Shown one piece after another: positions 1 through 8,740 of a DNA stretch of 64,000 bases (position 1 is the stretch's first letter; each line of letters opens with the position of its first letter). The DNA comes from Nitrospirota bacterium. GTDB taxonomy: Bacteria; Nitrospirota; Nitrospiria; Nitrospirales; Nitrospiraceae. Below the pieces are notes generated by a model. It saw only the letters and a program-made list of their open reading frames with translations. It searched no databases and was not told the origin of the DNA. The position numbers and the translations under genes are program-made. Location of the stretch: NCBI GenBank assembly GCA_002737345.1, contig NSIK01000012.1, positions 41,101 to 105,100 of the forward strand, written 5' to 3'.

Positions 1-959
1 GACAGGATGCGCAGCGGAACCATACGGCCACTCACTTGCTCCATGCAGCCTTGCGCGATTTACTGGGACCTCACGTCAAACAGTATGGATCTCTCGTCGG
101 GCCGAATCGCTTGCGATTCGATTTTGCCCATTTCAGACCCCTCTCCACTCGCGACATCGATGAGATTGAAACAGTCGTGAACAACGAGGTGCGGAGGAAC
201 GAGAAGGTCACGACCGAAGTGCTGAGCATCCAGGATGCGGTGGCCAAGGGGGCGCTGGCCTTCTTTGGCGATAAATACGGCGAGCAGGTGCGGGTGGTGA
301 CAGTCGAGTCCTTTAGCAAAGAACTTTGCGGAGGAACCCATTGCCGTCAAACAGGGGACATCGGCTTATTCAGAATTGAGTCCGAGACCGGCGTCGCATC
401 CGGTGTACGCCGGATCGAGGCCCAGACCGGCCGCGGGGCGTTCGCGCAGATGAAGAAGTTGGAAGCGGACATCCGGGCGCTTTCGGATCTGCTCAAGGTC
501 GGCCAGTCCGAACTGGTGCCGAAGACTCGCAAGGCCCTGACGCAGCTGAAAGACAAGGAACGGGAGCTGGAAGAGCTGAAATTAAAAATGGCCAGCGGCT
601 CCGCAGTTGAAGCTTCGGCCAGAACGATCGCCGGTGTTGCGGTGCATGTGCAGCGGACCGACGGGTTGGATGTGAACGGCATGCGAGCCCTGGCCGATCA
701 GTTACGGGATAAATTGAAGAGCGGTGTTGTGGCCCTTGGGGCGGCCAACGATGGCAAGGTCTCGTTGCTGGTCATCGTCACGAAGGATCTGATTGCCAAG
801 CTGAAAGCGGGCGACCTGATCAAGGAGATGGCGGTGGAGGTTGGTGGGACCGGCGGAGGTAGGCCGGAGATGGCGCAGGCAGGCGGGAAGGACCCAGCCG
901 GTTTGGATACGGCGCTGGAAAAGGTCTTTGGGCTGGTCGAACGGACGTTGGGGCGGTAG
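1..959 (+). CDS. alaS: alanyl-tRNA synthetase, C-terminal part (5' end outside window)
   Basis: Charges tRNA-Ala with alanine in the cytoplasm and hydrolyses mischarged Ser/Gly-tRNA-Ala. The frame is open from base 3, so the start lies upstream of the window. The visible part begins at the editing-domain zinc motif HTATH (bases 21-35) and continues to the second zinc motif CGGTHC (about 327-344). After that come a coiled-coil linker (about 430-600) and the C-Ala/DHHA1 domain, which is glycine-rich near the end (GGTGGGRPEMAQAGG). This is the normal AlaRS order, and the gene ends with an ordinary stop. The ruvX start follows 4 bases after the stop, which suggests cotranscription. Confidence 0.97.
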   Translation, partial: QDAQRNHTATHLLHAALRDLLGPHVKQYGSLVGPNRLRFDFAHFRPLSTRDIDEIETVVNNEVRRNEKVTTEVLSIQDAVAKGALAFFGDKYGEQVRVVTVESFSKELCGGTHCRQTGDIGLFRIESETGVASGVRRIEAQTGRGAFAQMKKLEADIRALSDLLKVGQSELVPKTRKALTQLKDKERELEELKLKMASGSAVEASARTIAGVAVHVQRTDGLDVNGMRALADQLRDKLKSGVVALGAANDGKVSLLVIVTKDLIAKLKAGDLIKEMAVEVGGTGGGRPEMAQAGGKDPAGLDTALEKVFGLVERTLGR

Positions 960-963
960 ACTG

Positions 964-1539
964 ATGGAGGACGGGAAACGGATCCTTGCGCTCGATTATG
1001 GCACTGTGCGGATCGGCGTGGCCCTGAGCGATGAGCTGGGCTGGACCGCCCAACCCCTGGAGACGCTCACGCGTCGCACGTTGGATCGGGACATCGCCCA
1101 TATTGCCGCCCTCGTTGCGACCTATGAGGTGAAGCAGGTCCTCTTGGGCTTTCCGTTGCAATTAGATGGTCGCGAAGGGCCGGCGATCCAGGCGATGCGA
1201 GAGTTCCAGACCCACTTAGAAGCTGGTGTGCCAGTTCCGGTTATTCTGTGGGACGAGCGGTTGACGACGAAGTCGGCGGAAGACCTTTTGATCGCCGCCG
1301 ATGTCAGCCGGAAAAAGCGGAAGGGTGTGATCGACCGCATCGCCGCTTCGATTCTGCTCCAGAGTTATTTGGCCAGCCTTGAGCCGGCGCCGAAGCAGAG
1401 GGTGGAAGGCTGGACGGATGAAGATGACAATACGGAAACCCTAGAACCGCATGATGAACCGACGGATCATTTTCGGACTTCTACTGGTCGTAACGGCCGC
1501 TCTTGGCGTCGCCGTGCATCAGACGATTCGCTGGGCTGA
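964..1539 (+). CDS. ruvX: RuvX/YqgF-type putative Holliday junction resolvase
   Basis: RNase H-fold nuclease family implicated in Holliday junction resolution and 16S rRNA 5'-end maturation. Family signatures are LDYGTVRIGVA near the N-terminus (catalytic Asp about residue 11), LLGFPLQLDGREG in the middle, and WDERLTTKSAE with the C-terminal acidic residues. The ATG at 964 is chosen because it is 4 bases past the alaS stop and fits the family N-terminus; the frame stays open upstream, inside alaS. The protein is 191 aa against a usual length near 140-150. The excess is a low-complexity, Arg-rich C-terminal tail whose codons overlap the start of mltG by 89 bases, so it is probably not a functional domain. 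Confidence 0.92.
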   Translation: MEDGKRILALDYGTVRIGVALSDELGWTAQPLETLTRRTLDRDIAHIAALVATYEVKQVLLGFPLQLDGREGPAIQAMREFQTHLEAGVPVPVILWDERLTTKSAEDLLIAADVSRKKRKGVIDRIAASILLQSYLASLEPAPKQRVEGWTDEDDNTETLEPHDEPTDHFRTSTGRNGRSWRRRASDDSLG

Positions 1540-2488
1540 GGGCCCGGTTGCTCCCGCGCCGATGCACCCCCCCTCGAAAGTCGTTCTGATCCCAGAAGGC
1601 TCGTCGTTTCAACAAGTCGCCGCGATGCTGGAACGTGAACGGTTGATCAAGAGCCGTTCCGTCTTTGTCATATTCGCGAAGTCCCAATCGGCTGACCGGA
1701 AGGTGCATGCTGGGGAATATGAACTCAATGCCGGTATGACTCCGGCGGAGATTCTCGCCAAGCTGATTAACGGCCAAGTGATGCTGCATCCTCTGCCCAT
1801 CCCTGAAGGGCTGACCCTCACGCAAATCGCCGATCTGGTCGCGCGCCAGGGCCTCACGGACCAGGCGGAGTTTCTCCGGCTGGCGAAGGATCGAACCTTC
1901 ATCGCGTCGCTGGGGATCAAGGCGGACACGCTGGAGGGCTATCTTTACCCTAATACCTATAAGTTTCCCCGCACCGTCAAGGCGCGCGAAGTCCTGACGG
2001 CGATGGTGGAGCAATTGCGGCAGGCCATCGGGCCGGACCTCCTCGCTCGGATGCAGGAACTGAAGATGACGATGCATGAAGTGCTGACCCTCGCCTCCGT
2101 CATCGAAAAGGAGACCGGCGCTAGCGGCGACCGGCCGGATATTTCCGCGGTCTTTCATAACCGGCTGAAACAGCACATTCCGCTCCAGAGCGATCCGACG
2201 GTCATTTACGGTTTGCCGGCATTCGATGGGAATTTACGCAAAAAAGACCTGTCGAGCCCCAGCCCGTATAATACTTATCGGGTGAAGGGCTTGCCGCCGG
2301 GACCGATCTCCAACCCAGGGATTCAAGCGATTCGCGCGACTTTGTATCCGTCCGACTCGCGCGCCCTGTATTTTGTCTCGCGGAACGATGGCACGACTCA
2401 ATTCTCCAAGACGCTCACCGAGCATAATCAGGCGGTGGAGAAGTATCAGAAGCGGCCTTTCAGAAAAATATCCTCGCCAGGCCTCTAG
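1451..2488 (+). CDS. mltG: endolytic murein transglycosylase MltG (YceG-like)
   Basis: Inner-membrane lytic transglycosylase that cuts nascent glycan strands and sets their length. The 345 aa show one N-terminal membrane anchor (about residues 4-27), a LysM-like region, and a YceG domain. The catalytic signature SVIEKETG lies near residue 219, followed by the conserved LQSDPTVIYG and YNTYRVKGLPPGPISNPG motifs (about 238-285). Two ATGs occur in tandem at 1451 and 1454 and either may be used. The gene begins inside the tail of ruvX; the ruvX-mltG neighbourhood is common in bacteria, so the pair is likely cotranscribed. Confidence 0.95.
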   Translation: MMNRRIIFGLLLVVTAALGVAVHQTIRWAEGPVAPAPMHPPSKVVLIPEGSSFQQVAAMLERERLIKSRSVFVIFAKSQSADRKVHAGEYELNAGMTPAEILAKLINGQVMLHPLPIPEGLTLTQIADLVARQGLTDQAEFLRLAKDRTFIASLGIKADTLEGYLYPNTYKFPRTVKAREVLTAMVEQLRQAIGPDLLARMQELKMTMHEVLTLASVIEKETGASGDRPDISAVFHNRLKQHIPLQSDPTVIYGLPAFDGNLRKKDLSSPSPYNTYRVKGLPPGPISNPGIQAIRATLYPSDSRALYFVSRNDGTTQFSKTLTEHNQAVEKYQKRPFRKISSPGL

Positions 2489-2669
2489 CCGAATACCGCA
2501 GAAGTTTCCTCTAGGAGCCGTGAAAAGTAAAACGTCTGCCCGGATGGCATTTTCGAGCGTCCGGGAAAATACTTGTGTGCCCAAACTGTTTTCCACCCTC
2601 TGCAACTGATTTATCTTCCCTCTGCGCTTTCCTCTTCATCTCTGATCCAGGACTTGTTATAAGAGTGGC

Positions 2670-3353
2670 ATGATGACAACACAGGATTGGAACGTACCGA
2701 CGCTACTGGACCATACAGTGCTGCGCCCTGACGCAACGAAAGTCGATGTGCTGCGGCTGTGTCTGGAGGCGAAGGAGTCAGGCTTTGCCGTCATCTTTGT
2801 GCCGCCCTGTTACATCGATGAGGCGGTTGCGGCTGTGGCCGGGACGAATATTCGCGTCGGGATTCCAGTCGGATTCCCATTAGGAGGCCATACGACGGCG
2901 ACGAAGGTTGCCGAGGCTATTGAAGGAGTTGCCCGTGGGGCCAAGGTGCTCGACATGGTGATCAATGTGAGCTGGCTCAAATCTGGCGACTATGATCTGG
3001 TCAGAGCCGACATGGCTGAGGTCGTGCAGGCGACTCAAGGGGTCGAGCATAAAGTGATTTTGGAGACCTGCTGTTTGACGCGCGAGGAAAAAATCACAGC
3101 CTGCCGTTTGGCCGTGGAGGCTGGGATGGACTATGTGAAGACCTCGACAGGGTTTTCCGCGTCCGGCGCCACGGTCGAGGATGTGAGGCTGATGAAAGAG
3201 ACGGTGGCTGGTCGAGCCAAAGTGAAGGCTTCTGGAGGGATCAGAGATTGGAAGACCACGTTGGCCATGCTGGAGGCAGGCGCGGATCGGATCGGTACCA
3301 GTGCGAGTCTGGTGATTATGGCCGAATGGTCTGCGGCAAAGCGGAAAGGGTGA
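2670..3353 (+). CDS. deoC: deoxyribose-phosphate aldolase
   Basis: Cleaves 2-deoxyribose-5-phosphate to acetaldehyde and glyceraldehyde-3-phosphate, the last step of deoxynucleoside catabolism. The 227 aa TIM barrel has the Schiff-base lysine in YVKTSTGFS (about residue 153), the catalytic Asp/Lys pair in VLDMVINVSWLKSGDY, and the late-barrel KASGGIRDW motif. The length matches the bacterial DeoC family. The ATG at 2670 is the first in frame; another Met follows directly. A TATAAG box lies about 10 bases upstream, too close for a normal leader unless the mRNA is nearly leaderless. The next gene, deoB, makes the substrate, so the two form a functional pair. Confidence 0.95.
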   Translation: MMTTQDWNVPTLLDHTVLRPDATKVDVLRLCLEAKESGFAVIFVPPCYIDEAVAAVAGTNIRVGIPVGFPLGGHTTATKVAEAIEGVARGAKVLDMVINVSWLKSGDYDLVRADMAEVVQATQGVEHKVILETCCLTREEKITACRLAVEAGMDYVKTSTGFSASGATVEDVRLMKETVAGRAKVKASGGIRDWKTTLAMLEAGADRIGTSASLVIMAEWSAAKRKG

Positions 3354-3384
3354 GCCTCGTGGAGGCTTCTGGTATAGTGCGCCG

Positions 3385-4542
3385 ATGATTACTCGTGTGA
3401 TTGTCCTAGTGATCGATGGATTGGGCGTCGGGGCTCTGCCAGATGCGGGAGAATACGGCGATGCCGGGACCCATACCCTGTCCCATTTGGCCGATGCGGT
3501 CGGGGGGCTGCACCTGCCTACGCTCGAAGCCCTCGGGCTCGGCCACATTACGGCGATTAAAGGCGTGCGGGTGATGGGACAGCCGGAAGGTTTGTTCGGA
3601 CGTCTCGGCTTTCTCTCCAAGGGCGTGGACTCCATGGCCGGCTATTGGGAAATAGCCGGCTTGCAGACGGATAGTGCGGGGCCTCTCTATCCTGACGGAT
3701 TTCCTCCCGAGCTGGTTGCGGTTCTTCAACAGACACTAGGCCGGAAGATTCTTGGGAATCGCCGCGCCTCAGGCGCGGCGATGCTGCGTGAGTATGAAAC
3801 AGCGCATCTCGCATCCGGTTCGTTGCTCGTGTGGACGGATGGACGACGTACCTGCCATGTGGCGGGGCATGAGAATGCGATCCGCCAGGACGAGTTGTTT
3901 CAGCGTTGCCGAGACGCGAGGAAATTGCTGAAAGACCGCTGGGGCATTTGGCGCGTCTCAGCCTATCCGCTTACGGGGGATGCCGGGGCGGTGCAGTTTG
4001 CCACCCATTCACGCGAGTTCGTAATTGAGCCGCCTGGGCAGACGATGATGGATGTGCTGAACCGAGCCGGTCAGATCGTGATCGGCGCGGGGAAAGTCGG
4101 CGATCTCTTTAGTAGCCGCGGTTTCACTCGGTCCATTCCGGTCGGGCCTTGGACGGCGCTGTTTACAGAAGTCACGGGGATGCTGAAGAAGGCGCCCCGT
4201 GGATTGATTGTTGCCGGCCTGAATGTGTTGGAGCCGGAGGCCGCGCAGTCTGCTGCGGCCCTCCATGATTTTGATCGCAGGCTTCCCGAGTTGCTGGAAC
4301 AGCTGCGCCCTGGCGACCTGCTGGTCCTGACGGGCAATCATGGGCAGGACTTCACGAAGACGGATCAGGTGGCCACAAGAGAATATGTGCCTCTCTTGGC
4401 CACAGGCCCAAAGCTGGCACAGGGGGTCAATCTGGGTATCAGGGCCTCTGCTGCTGATCTGGGGCATACCATCGTGGAGGCGTTGCAGGGCGATGAGCTC
4501 CCGGTCGGAGAGAGTTTTTTGAACGCGCTTCGCGCGGCGTGA
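3385..4542 (+). CDS. deoB: phosphopentomutase
   Basis: Interconverts (deoxy)ribose-1-phosphate and (deoxy)ribose-5-phosphate, feeding DeoC. It belongs to the alkaline-phosphatase superfamily. The N-terminal metal-binding motif is DGLGVGALPDAGEYGDAGTHT (residues about 11-31), followed by the nucleophile region MAGYWEIAG (about 80) and the C-terminal metal site TGNHGQDFTKTD (about 314-325). The 385 aa are typical. It lies 31 bases after deoC on the same strand, consistent with a small nucleoside-salvage operon. No strong ribosome-binding site is visible; a GGAGG lies about 20 bases upstream. Confidence 0.94.
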   Translation: MITRVIVLVIDGLGVGALPDAGEYGDAGTHTLSHLADAVGGLHLPTLEALGLGHITAIKGVRVMGQPEGLFGRLGFLSKGVDSMAGYWEIAGLQTDSAGPLYPDGFPPELVAVLQQTLGRKILGNRRASGAAMLREYETAHLASGSLLVWTDGRRTCHVAGHENAIRQDELFQRCRDARKLLKDRWGIWRVSAYPLTGDAGAVQFATHSREFVIEPPGQTMMDVLNRAGQIVIGAGKVGDLFSSRGFTRSIPVGPWTALFTEVTGMLKKAPRGLIVAGLNVLEPEAAQSAAALHDFDRRLPELLEQLRPGDLLVLTGNHGQDFTKTDQVATREYVPLLATGPKLAQGVNLGIRASAADLGHTIVEALQGDELPVGESFLNALRAA

Positions 4543-4577
4543 CACGTAAGGGGTAACAGGAACAGGCTGGTTATTAA

Positions 4578-5036
4578 ATGTCCTACGAACACAAACTGAA
4601 AGAATTAGCACTCGAACTGCCTCAGCCCCCTAAACCGTTGGCGACCTATGTGCCTGCGGTCCTGGCCGGAAACCTTTTGTTTCTATCCGGCGTGTTACCC
4701 ATGCGTGACGGGCAGTTGGTCTTTTCGGGTAAGCTAGGACAGGATCTGACGGTCGAGCAAGGCATAGAGGCGGCCAAGCTGTCGCTTTTGAATGCCCTGG
4801 CGATTGCCAAACAGGAACTCGGGACGTTGGACCGTATTACACGTGTCGTGAAAGTTGTCGGATATGTGGCGTCGGCGGAAGGGTTCGTGCAACAGCCCCA
4901 AGTGCTCAACGGCGCCTCAGATCTCCTGGTTGCCATCTTTGGCGAGGCAGGCCGGCATGCGCGTGTGGCGGTAGGGGCTGCTGAGTTGCCTCGGGGAGCC
5001 GCCGTCGAAATCGAAGTGATTTTCTCCGTCTTGTGA
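4578..5036 (+). CDS. RidA family protein (YjgF/YER057c/UK114)
   Basis: The family hydrolyses reactive enamine/imine intermediates released by PLP enzymes; some members act in other pathways. The 152 aa protein carries the long-variant RidA features: FLSGVLPMRDG in the first third, the repeated helix with AKLSLLNALAIAKQELG, and the C-terminal RVAVGAAELPRGAAVEIE, which holds the usual arginine plus the closing Glu. The sequence resembles the YjgF subgroup that is about 150 aa long rather than the 128-aa enzyme. It lies 35 bases after deoB, possibly in the same transcript. The substrate cannot be deduced. Confidence 0.9.
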   Translation: MSYEHKLKELALELPQPPKPLATYVPAVLAGNLLFLSGVLPMRDGQLVFSGKLGQDLTVEQGIEAAKLSLLNALAIAKQELGTLDRITRVVKVVGYVASAEGFVQQPQVLNGASDLLVAIFGEAGRHARVAVGAAELPRGAAVEIEVIFSVL

Positions 5037-5047
5037 TCGTTTACGCA

Positions 5048-5078
5048 AAGCCCTTCGAGCCTCATCTGGCAAGGGCTT
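5048..5078 (+). terminator. hairpin after the RidA gene
   Basis: AAGCCCTT at 5048-5055 pairs perfectly with AAGGGCTT at 5071-5078, with a 15-base loop, 12 bases after the stop codon. No T-tract follows, so intrinsic termination is uncertain, but it sits between a gene end and a clear downstream promoter. Confidence 0.4.
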
Positions 5079-5084
5079 GCTGGC

Positions 5085-5114
5085 TTGACTCTCGAAAAAA
5101 CTGCTTGCTATAGT
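5085..5114 (+). promoter_or_regulatory. sigma-70-type promoter for the IPT/TIG-Ycf48 pair
   Basis: TTGACT (5085-5090), an 18-base spacer, then an extended -10: TGC directly followed by TATAGT (5109-5114). The predicted start is near 5121, giving a leader of about 65 bases before the AGGAG and ATG at 5188. Confidence 0.62.
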
Positions 5115-5187
5115 TTGATCGGTTTTTCGATCGGCGCGGTATCCCCCAGGATGACCTATCCCTTTCTTGCCTGACAGGAGTCTGCTC

Positions 5188-6870
5188 ATGAATGTGTTTT
5201 TCGCTGGCGTGAGTACGATGACGTTATGGGCCAGTATGAGCGTTGCCGCTTTTGCGGCAGCTCCTTCTTCGCTCGAACTATATCCGTCAACGACGGTTCC
5301 TGGCGCGACTCTTTCGATCGGCGGGAAGGGGTTGGGCGCATTCCAATCTGTGCAAAAAAATCGCGTCACCGTCGGCGGGTTTCCCGCGCTGATTCAGCGG
5401 TGGGAGGCCGATCTGATCGAAGTGAAGGTGCCCTTCCAGGCTCAGACCGGTCCCGTTGAAGTGATGGCAGGAAAAAAGAAACTATCTGCCGGGATATTAA
5501 TAATCGTGCAGCCGACGATTACTGCGGTAACGCCAGCAGAGATTGAGCCGGGCCATACAATGCAGATCACTGGCGCGCATTTCGGCACTACGGCTGGTCC
5601 GCGCGATCCCAATACGATGTTCGGGGTCAATGACGTAACGATCGGAGGCGTGGTCGTCAGGCCGCGCCGCTGGAAAGACGACAGCATCGAGATCGATATG
5701 CCGACGAATGCTGCATCGGGCGATGTGGTGGTTCGATTGGCCTCGTCTGATCCCTTGCCGGACGGGTCCTGTTGCGCGCCGGTCCAGTATAAAGTGAGCA
5801 ATGCGGTTCCGCTGAAACTGATTCCGAATATCCGTGTCGATCCCATGAGCGGGCCGATCGGGACGAAGGTCGTCTTTTTCGGGCAGGATTTTGGCGCAAC
5901 GAAGGGGGCTGGCGACAAGGTTACCTTTGGGGGGCATCCCGCGACTATCGCTCAGTGGTCCGATAGTGCGATCGTAGTGCATCTTCCGGTGGATGCCGAG
6001 ACCGGACCCATTGCTCTGACTGTGCAGGGACGTCAGCGAATGATCGGAAGCTTCACGGTTTATGTGCCAAAAGTGGTCGCCTTGGTCCCTCCGGCCGCTC
6101 CGATCGGTACCCTCCTCAGAATCAGCGGAGTACATTTCGGTCTCTATTCTGAAAGTGGTTCAACCCCCTATGCCTTTACTGATTTCAATATCGGAGAAAA
6201 TCGCGTCGACATTGGCGGGGTTCGCGCCGTCATCTATCGCTGGCAGGACGATCGCATCGATGTATGGGTGCCGTTCAGCGCCCAGAGCGGACCGGTCGTG
6301 ATTTCTCGCGGTGCCACGAAGCCCAATCCAGACGGTTCGTGTTGTGCGACGAAGGAAATTCTTAAAAATGACGCGGGGACTTTTACGTTGGTGACGCCGA
6401 AGATCGACTCCTACAGCCCGAAGTCTGGGGGACTTGATGAGTTGATCACGATCAAGGGGTCTGGGTTCGGCTCGTTTCTCAAGACCGCCGAACATGCCTA
6501 TTTGGGTCTTAATCAGGGCGCCTATAAGCGACGGGATGACATCGAGTTGGGCGAGAACGTATCGCGGACAGAGGTCTTGTTCAGTAACGTTGCGGCGCAG
6601 GTCATGTCCTGGACCGATACAGAGATCGTCGTGCGTGTGCCGCACCGGAACCTCTATGGGTTAGGGAAGCGTAACGAGTTCTTCAATGAGCTGGCCACAG
6701 GCCCGCTTATTGTGCGGCGCGGATCCTGGGACGTGCAGCCTGACGGGACCTGCTGCACGATGAAGAAATGGCTGACCTTGGAAGCTGGCTCCTTCACCAT
6801 TGAAGCCAAGGGTATGCCGGATCCAGGCTACTTTAATAACAACCGTCCGGACGCCGATACTAACCAGTGA
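5188..6870 (+). CDS. exported IPT/TIG-repeat protein with CC motifs
   Basis: Not a recognised named protein. The 560 aa start with a signal peptide (about residues 1-24, ending in an AFAAA-type site). It is then built from at least five immunoglobulin-like IPT/TIG units, each with a pattern like PxSGxxGTxVxxxGxxFG plus WxDxxIxVxVP. A PDG(S/T)CC motif recurs at about residues 191, 381 and 518, each just before a strand that closes a unit, so the paired cysteines are a repeated feature and may form disulfides. The start at 5188 has AGGAG seven bases upstream; an upstream TTG is less likely. The downstream gene overlaps by 4 bases. A cell-surface or periplasmic scaffold role is inferred only from the fold. 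Confidence 0.85.
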   Translation: MNVFFAGVSTMTLWASMSVAAFAAAPSSLELYPSTTVPGATLSIGGKGLGAFQSVQKNRVTVGGFPALIQRWEADLIEVKVPFQAQTGPVEVMAGKKKLSAGILIIVQPTITAVTPAEIEPGHTMQITGAHFGTTAGPRDPNTMFGVNDVTIGGVVVRPRRWKDDSIEIDMPTNAASGDVVVRLASSDPLPDGSCCAPVQYKVSNAVPLKLIPNIRVDPMSGPIGTKVVFFGQDFGATKGAGDKVTFGGHPATIAQWSDSAIVVHLPVDAETGPIALTVQGRQRMIGSFTVYVPKVVALVPPAAPIGTLLRISGVHFGLYSESGSTPYAFTDFNIGENRVDIGGVRAVIYRWQDDRIDVWVPFSAQSGPVVISRGATKPNPDGSCCATKEILKNDAGTFTLVTPKIDSYSPKSGGLDELITIKGSGFGSFLKTAEHAYLGLNQGAYKRRDDIELGENVSRTEVLFSNVAAQVMSWTDTEIVVRVPHRNLYGLGKRNEFFNELATGPLIVRRGSWDVQPDGTCCTMKKWLTLEAGSFTIEAKGMPDPGYFNNNRPDADTNQ

Positions 6871-7832
6871 GCCAGGGACTGCCAGGATGTTTTGCCGTGC
6901 TGTTGGGGACGTTGTGCTGTGCGTCTCCCTCCTGGGCTGCTGACGCATCTCTGACTGTTACTCCTCAAACGAGCCATACAGAAGCGCTCTTGATGGGGCT
7001 GTACTTTCGTACGCCTCAATTGGGCTGGGCTGTCGGATCAGGCGGCGCTATTGTGAAGACGGTTGATGGAGGGAAGAAGTGGCAGAAGGTCGTCAGCGGT
7101 ACCACTGTGACCCTCTCGGGCGTCTTCTTTCTTGATGCGAAGCAGGGCTGGGCCATCGGCGCAAACGGGACGATTCGCCGGAGCCAGGATGGGGGCCAGA
7201 CCTGGCAGCAGCAATTCGTCGATACCCAGGTGCCCTTCTACGGGCTGTCGTTCGTCTCGCCCGGCGAGGGTTGGGTGGTCGGCGGCAATGGCACTATTCT
7301 CCATACGAAAGACGGCGGAGCCCATTGGACCGATCAAGCGAGTAAGACCAGTGCTGCTCTCTATGCCGTACAGTTTCTTACCGCGCACCATGGGACGGCT
7401 GTTGGGGCAGTCGGAACCGTGTTGATGACGAAGGATGGCGGAGTGACCTGGACCCCGCAAGAGACTCAGGGGGCCGTGACCCTCTTTGATGTCTATTTCT
7501 CCGATGCTTCGACTGGTTGGGTTGTCGGTAACGCCGGTGCCATTTTCCACACGACCGATGGCGGCAGCCATTGGATCGACCGTACGCTGCCTTGCAATCG
7601 GACCTGCACGAAGCTTACAGACCTCTTGCGGGTACGCTTTACCGATCCTCAGCGTGGATGGATTGTGGGGGAGCGCGGGATGGTCTACCGGACTATCGAT
7701 AGTGGCTTTACCTGGACTGAGCAGGGTACTGTTGCGGCTGTGTCGCTATTCGGTCTGTCGTTCCCTGATGGCACGCAGGGTTGGACGAGTGGAGAAAAGG
7801 GGACGATTGTTCGTCTTAGTACCAGCCATTAA
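6867..7832 (+). CDS. exported Ycf48/BNR-like beta-propeller protein
   Basis: The 321 aa begin with a signal peptide (about 1-24). About seven repeats follow, each with a GWAVG-type turn and a T.DGG..W motif; examples are TVDGGKKW, SQDGGQTW, TKDGGAHW, TTDGGSHW and TIDSGFTW. This is the pattern of Ycf48/HCF136-like seven-bladed propellers, which in phototrophs assist photosystem II assembly. In non-phototrophs the role is unknown, perhaps as an assembly factor or adhesin. The GTG start overlaps the TGA of the IPT/TIG gene (GTGA), so the two exported proteins are translationally coupled and probably work together. Confidence 0.87.
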   Translation: MSQGLPGCFAVLLGTLCCASPSWAADASLTVTPQTSHTEALLMGLYFRTPQLGWAVGSGGAIVKTVDGGKKWQKVVSGTTVTLSGVFFLDAKQGWAIGANGTIRRSQDGGQTWQQQFVDTQVPFYGLSFVSPGEGWVVGGNGTILHTKDGGAHWTDQASKTSAALYAVQFLTAHHGTAVGAVGTVLMTKDGGVTWTPQETQGAVTLFDVYFSDASTGWVVGNAGAIFHTTDGGSHWIDRTLPCNRTCTKLTDLLRVRFTDPQRGWIVGERGMVYRTIDSGFTWTEQGTVAAVSLFGLSFPDGTQGWTSGEKGTIVRLSTSH

Positions 7833-7848
7833 TGGCTGGCAGGAGCTG

Positions 7849-7972
7849 AAAAGCCCTCCAGCGTCGTTCTCGCCTCGAAAGCATCCTCAACGTAGCCCAG
7901 AGGCTGCGCCTCCGGTGCGTTCATCGGCTGTGGCCTTGCTGACCGGTTTTTTGCGCATCCTCTAATCTGGCC
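7849..7972. repeat. intergenic repeat element, copy 1
   Basis: The convergent gap between the propeller gene and rsmE is filled by a segment with CCTCCAGCGTCGTTCTCG at its left end and GGCCTTGCTGACCGGTTTTT plus ATCCT at its right end. The 22361-22475 gap has closely matching ends (CCGCCAGCTTCGTTCCC and GGTCTTGTTGGACGAACTT), and a third right end lies at 45936-45960. A perfect 18-base palindrome (7822-7839) overlaps the preceding stop codon. Confidence 0.5.
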
Positions 7973-7975
7973 GGT

Positions 7976-8716
7976 TTAACCCAGCTCATCGAGTCTCGAT
8001 TGAAGAATGCTGAGCGCGGCAATCGCGGCAGTTTCGGCTCGTAGGATGCGTGGTCCGAGGGTGAGAGGGAGGAAGCCCTGCTCCTGTGCCACGCGCTGTT
8101 CCTCTTCGGTCCAGCCCCCTTCTGGTCCGACCAATAGAATAATTGGCTGCCGATGGTCTTGCGGTAAGGGTATGGCGGCGAGCGAAGGGCCGCTGGATCG
8201 TTCCGTGAGGATCACCTTCAGGGGCGCGGAGGCATAGAGCCGGGAGATCTGCGCCAGGTCGAGCGGGTCTGCGATGGTGGGAATCGTCCACCGTTCAGAC
8301 TGCTGCGCTGCGTCTCGTACAATACGTTCCCAGCGGGACCGCTGATGTTCAAGCCGTTCTGGGTTGAGCTTGATGACGCTGTGCGTGCAGTGAAGGGGCA
8401 CGAGGGTCTCGACGCCCAGCTCCGCCGCCTTTTGCATGACCCAATCCATCTTGTCGCCTTTGATCAACGCCTGTCCCAGCACAATTGGCGAGGTGTTGCG
8501 CAATGGCTCGGCCTGCTGGTGGAGGATGCGGCTCTCGATCGCCTGCGGGCTGACCTGGGTGATTTCCACGCGATAGCGGGTGCCGCACCCGTCGTTCAGG
8601 GTGAGGGCTGTGCCCTGGTGCAAGCGAAGGCTCTCGCGAAGATGATGGAGGAGATCACCGGTGATGCGGATTGTGGGGGGGGTGACGGAGTCGGGGGAGA
8701 CAAAAAACGTAGACAT
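7976..8716 (-). CDS. rsmE: 16S rRNA (uracil-1498-N3)-methyltransferase
   Basis: SPOUT-class enzyme that methylates U1498 of 16S rRNA with S-adenosylmethionine. The 246 aa have an N-terminal PUA-like domain (HLRESLRLHQGTALTLNDG), the middle motif KGDKMDWVMQKAAELGV with the following PLHCTHSV, and the C-terminal trefoil-knot AdoMet site LLVGPEGGWTEEE and LTLGPRILRAETA. It is the last gene of the grpE-dnaK-dnaJ run, 24 bases after dnaJ; dnaJ-rsmE adjacency is seen in many bacteria. It converges on the Ycf48-like gene. Confidence 0.95.
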   Translation of the reverse strand: MSTFFVSPDSVTPPTIRITGDLLHHLRESLRLHQGTALTLNDGCGTRYRVEITQVSPQAIESRILHQQAEPLRNTSPIVLGQALIKGDKMDWVMQKAAELGVETLVPLHCTHSVIKLNPERLEHQRSRWERIVRDAAQQSERWTIPTIADPLDLAQISRLYASAPLKVILTERSSGPSLAAIPLPQDHRQPIILLVGPEGGWTEEEQRVAQEQGFLPLTLGPRILRAETAAIAALSILQSRLDELG

Positions 8717-8740
8717 AGTGGGGTCCCTGGCGATGGCTCG

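Noticed and set aside
1481..2176. Minus-strand frame of 231 codons opposite mltG
   Set aside because: No recognisable motifs; the opposite strand is a complete MltG.
2539..2565. CCCGGA/TCCGGG inverted repeat after mltG as a forward terminator
   Set aside because: It is followed by A residues rather than a T-tract in the direction of mltG transcription.
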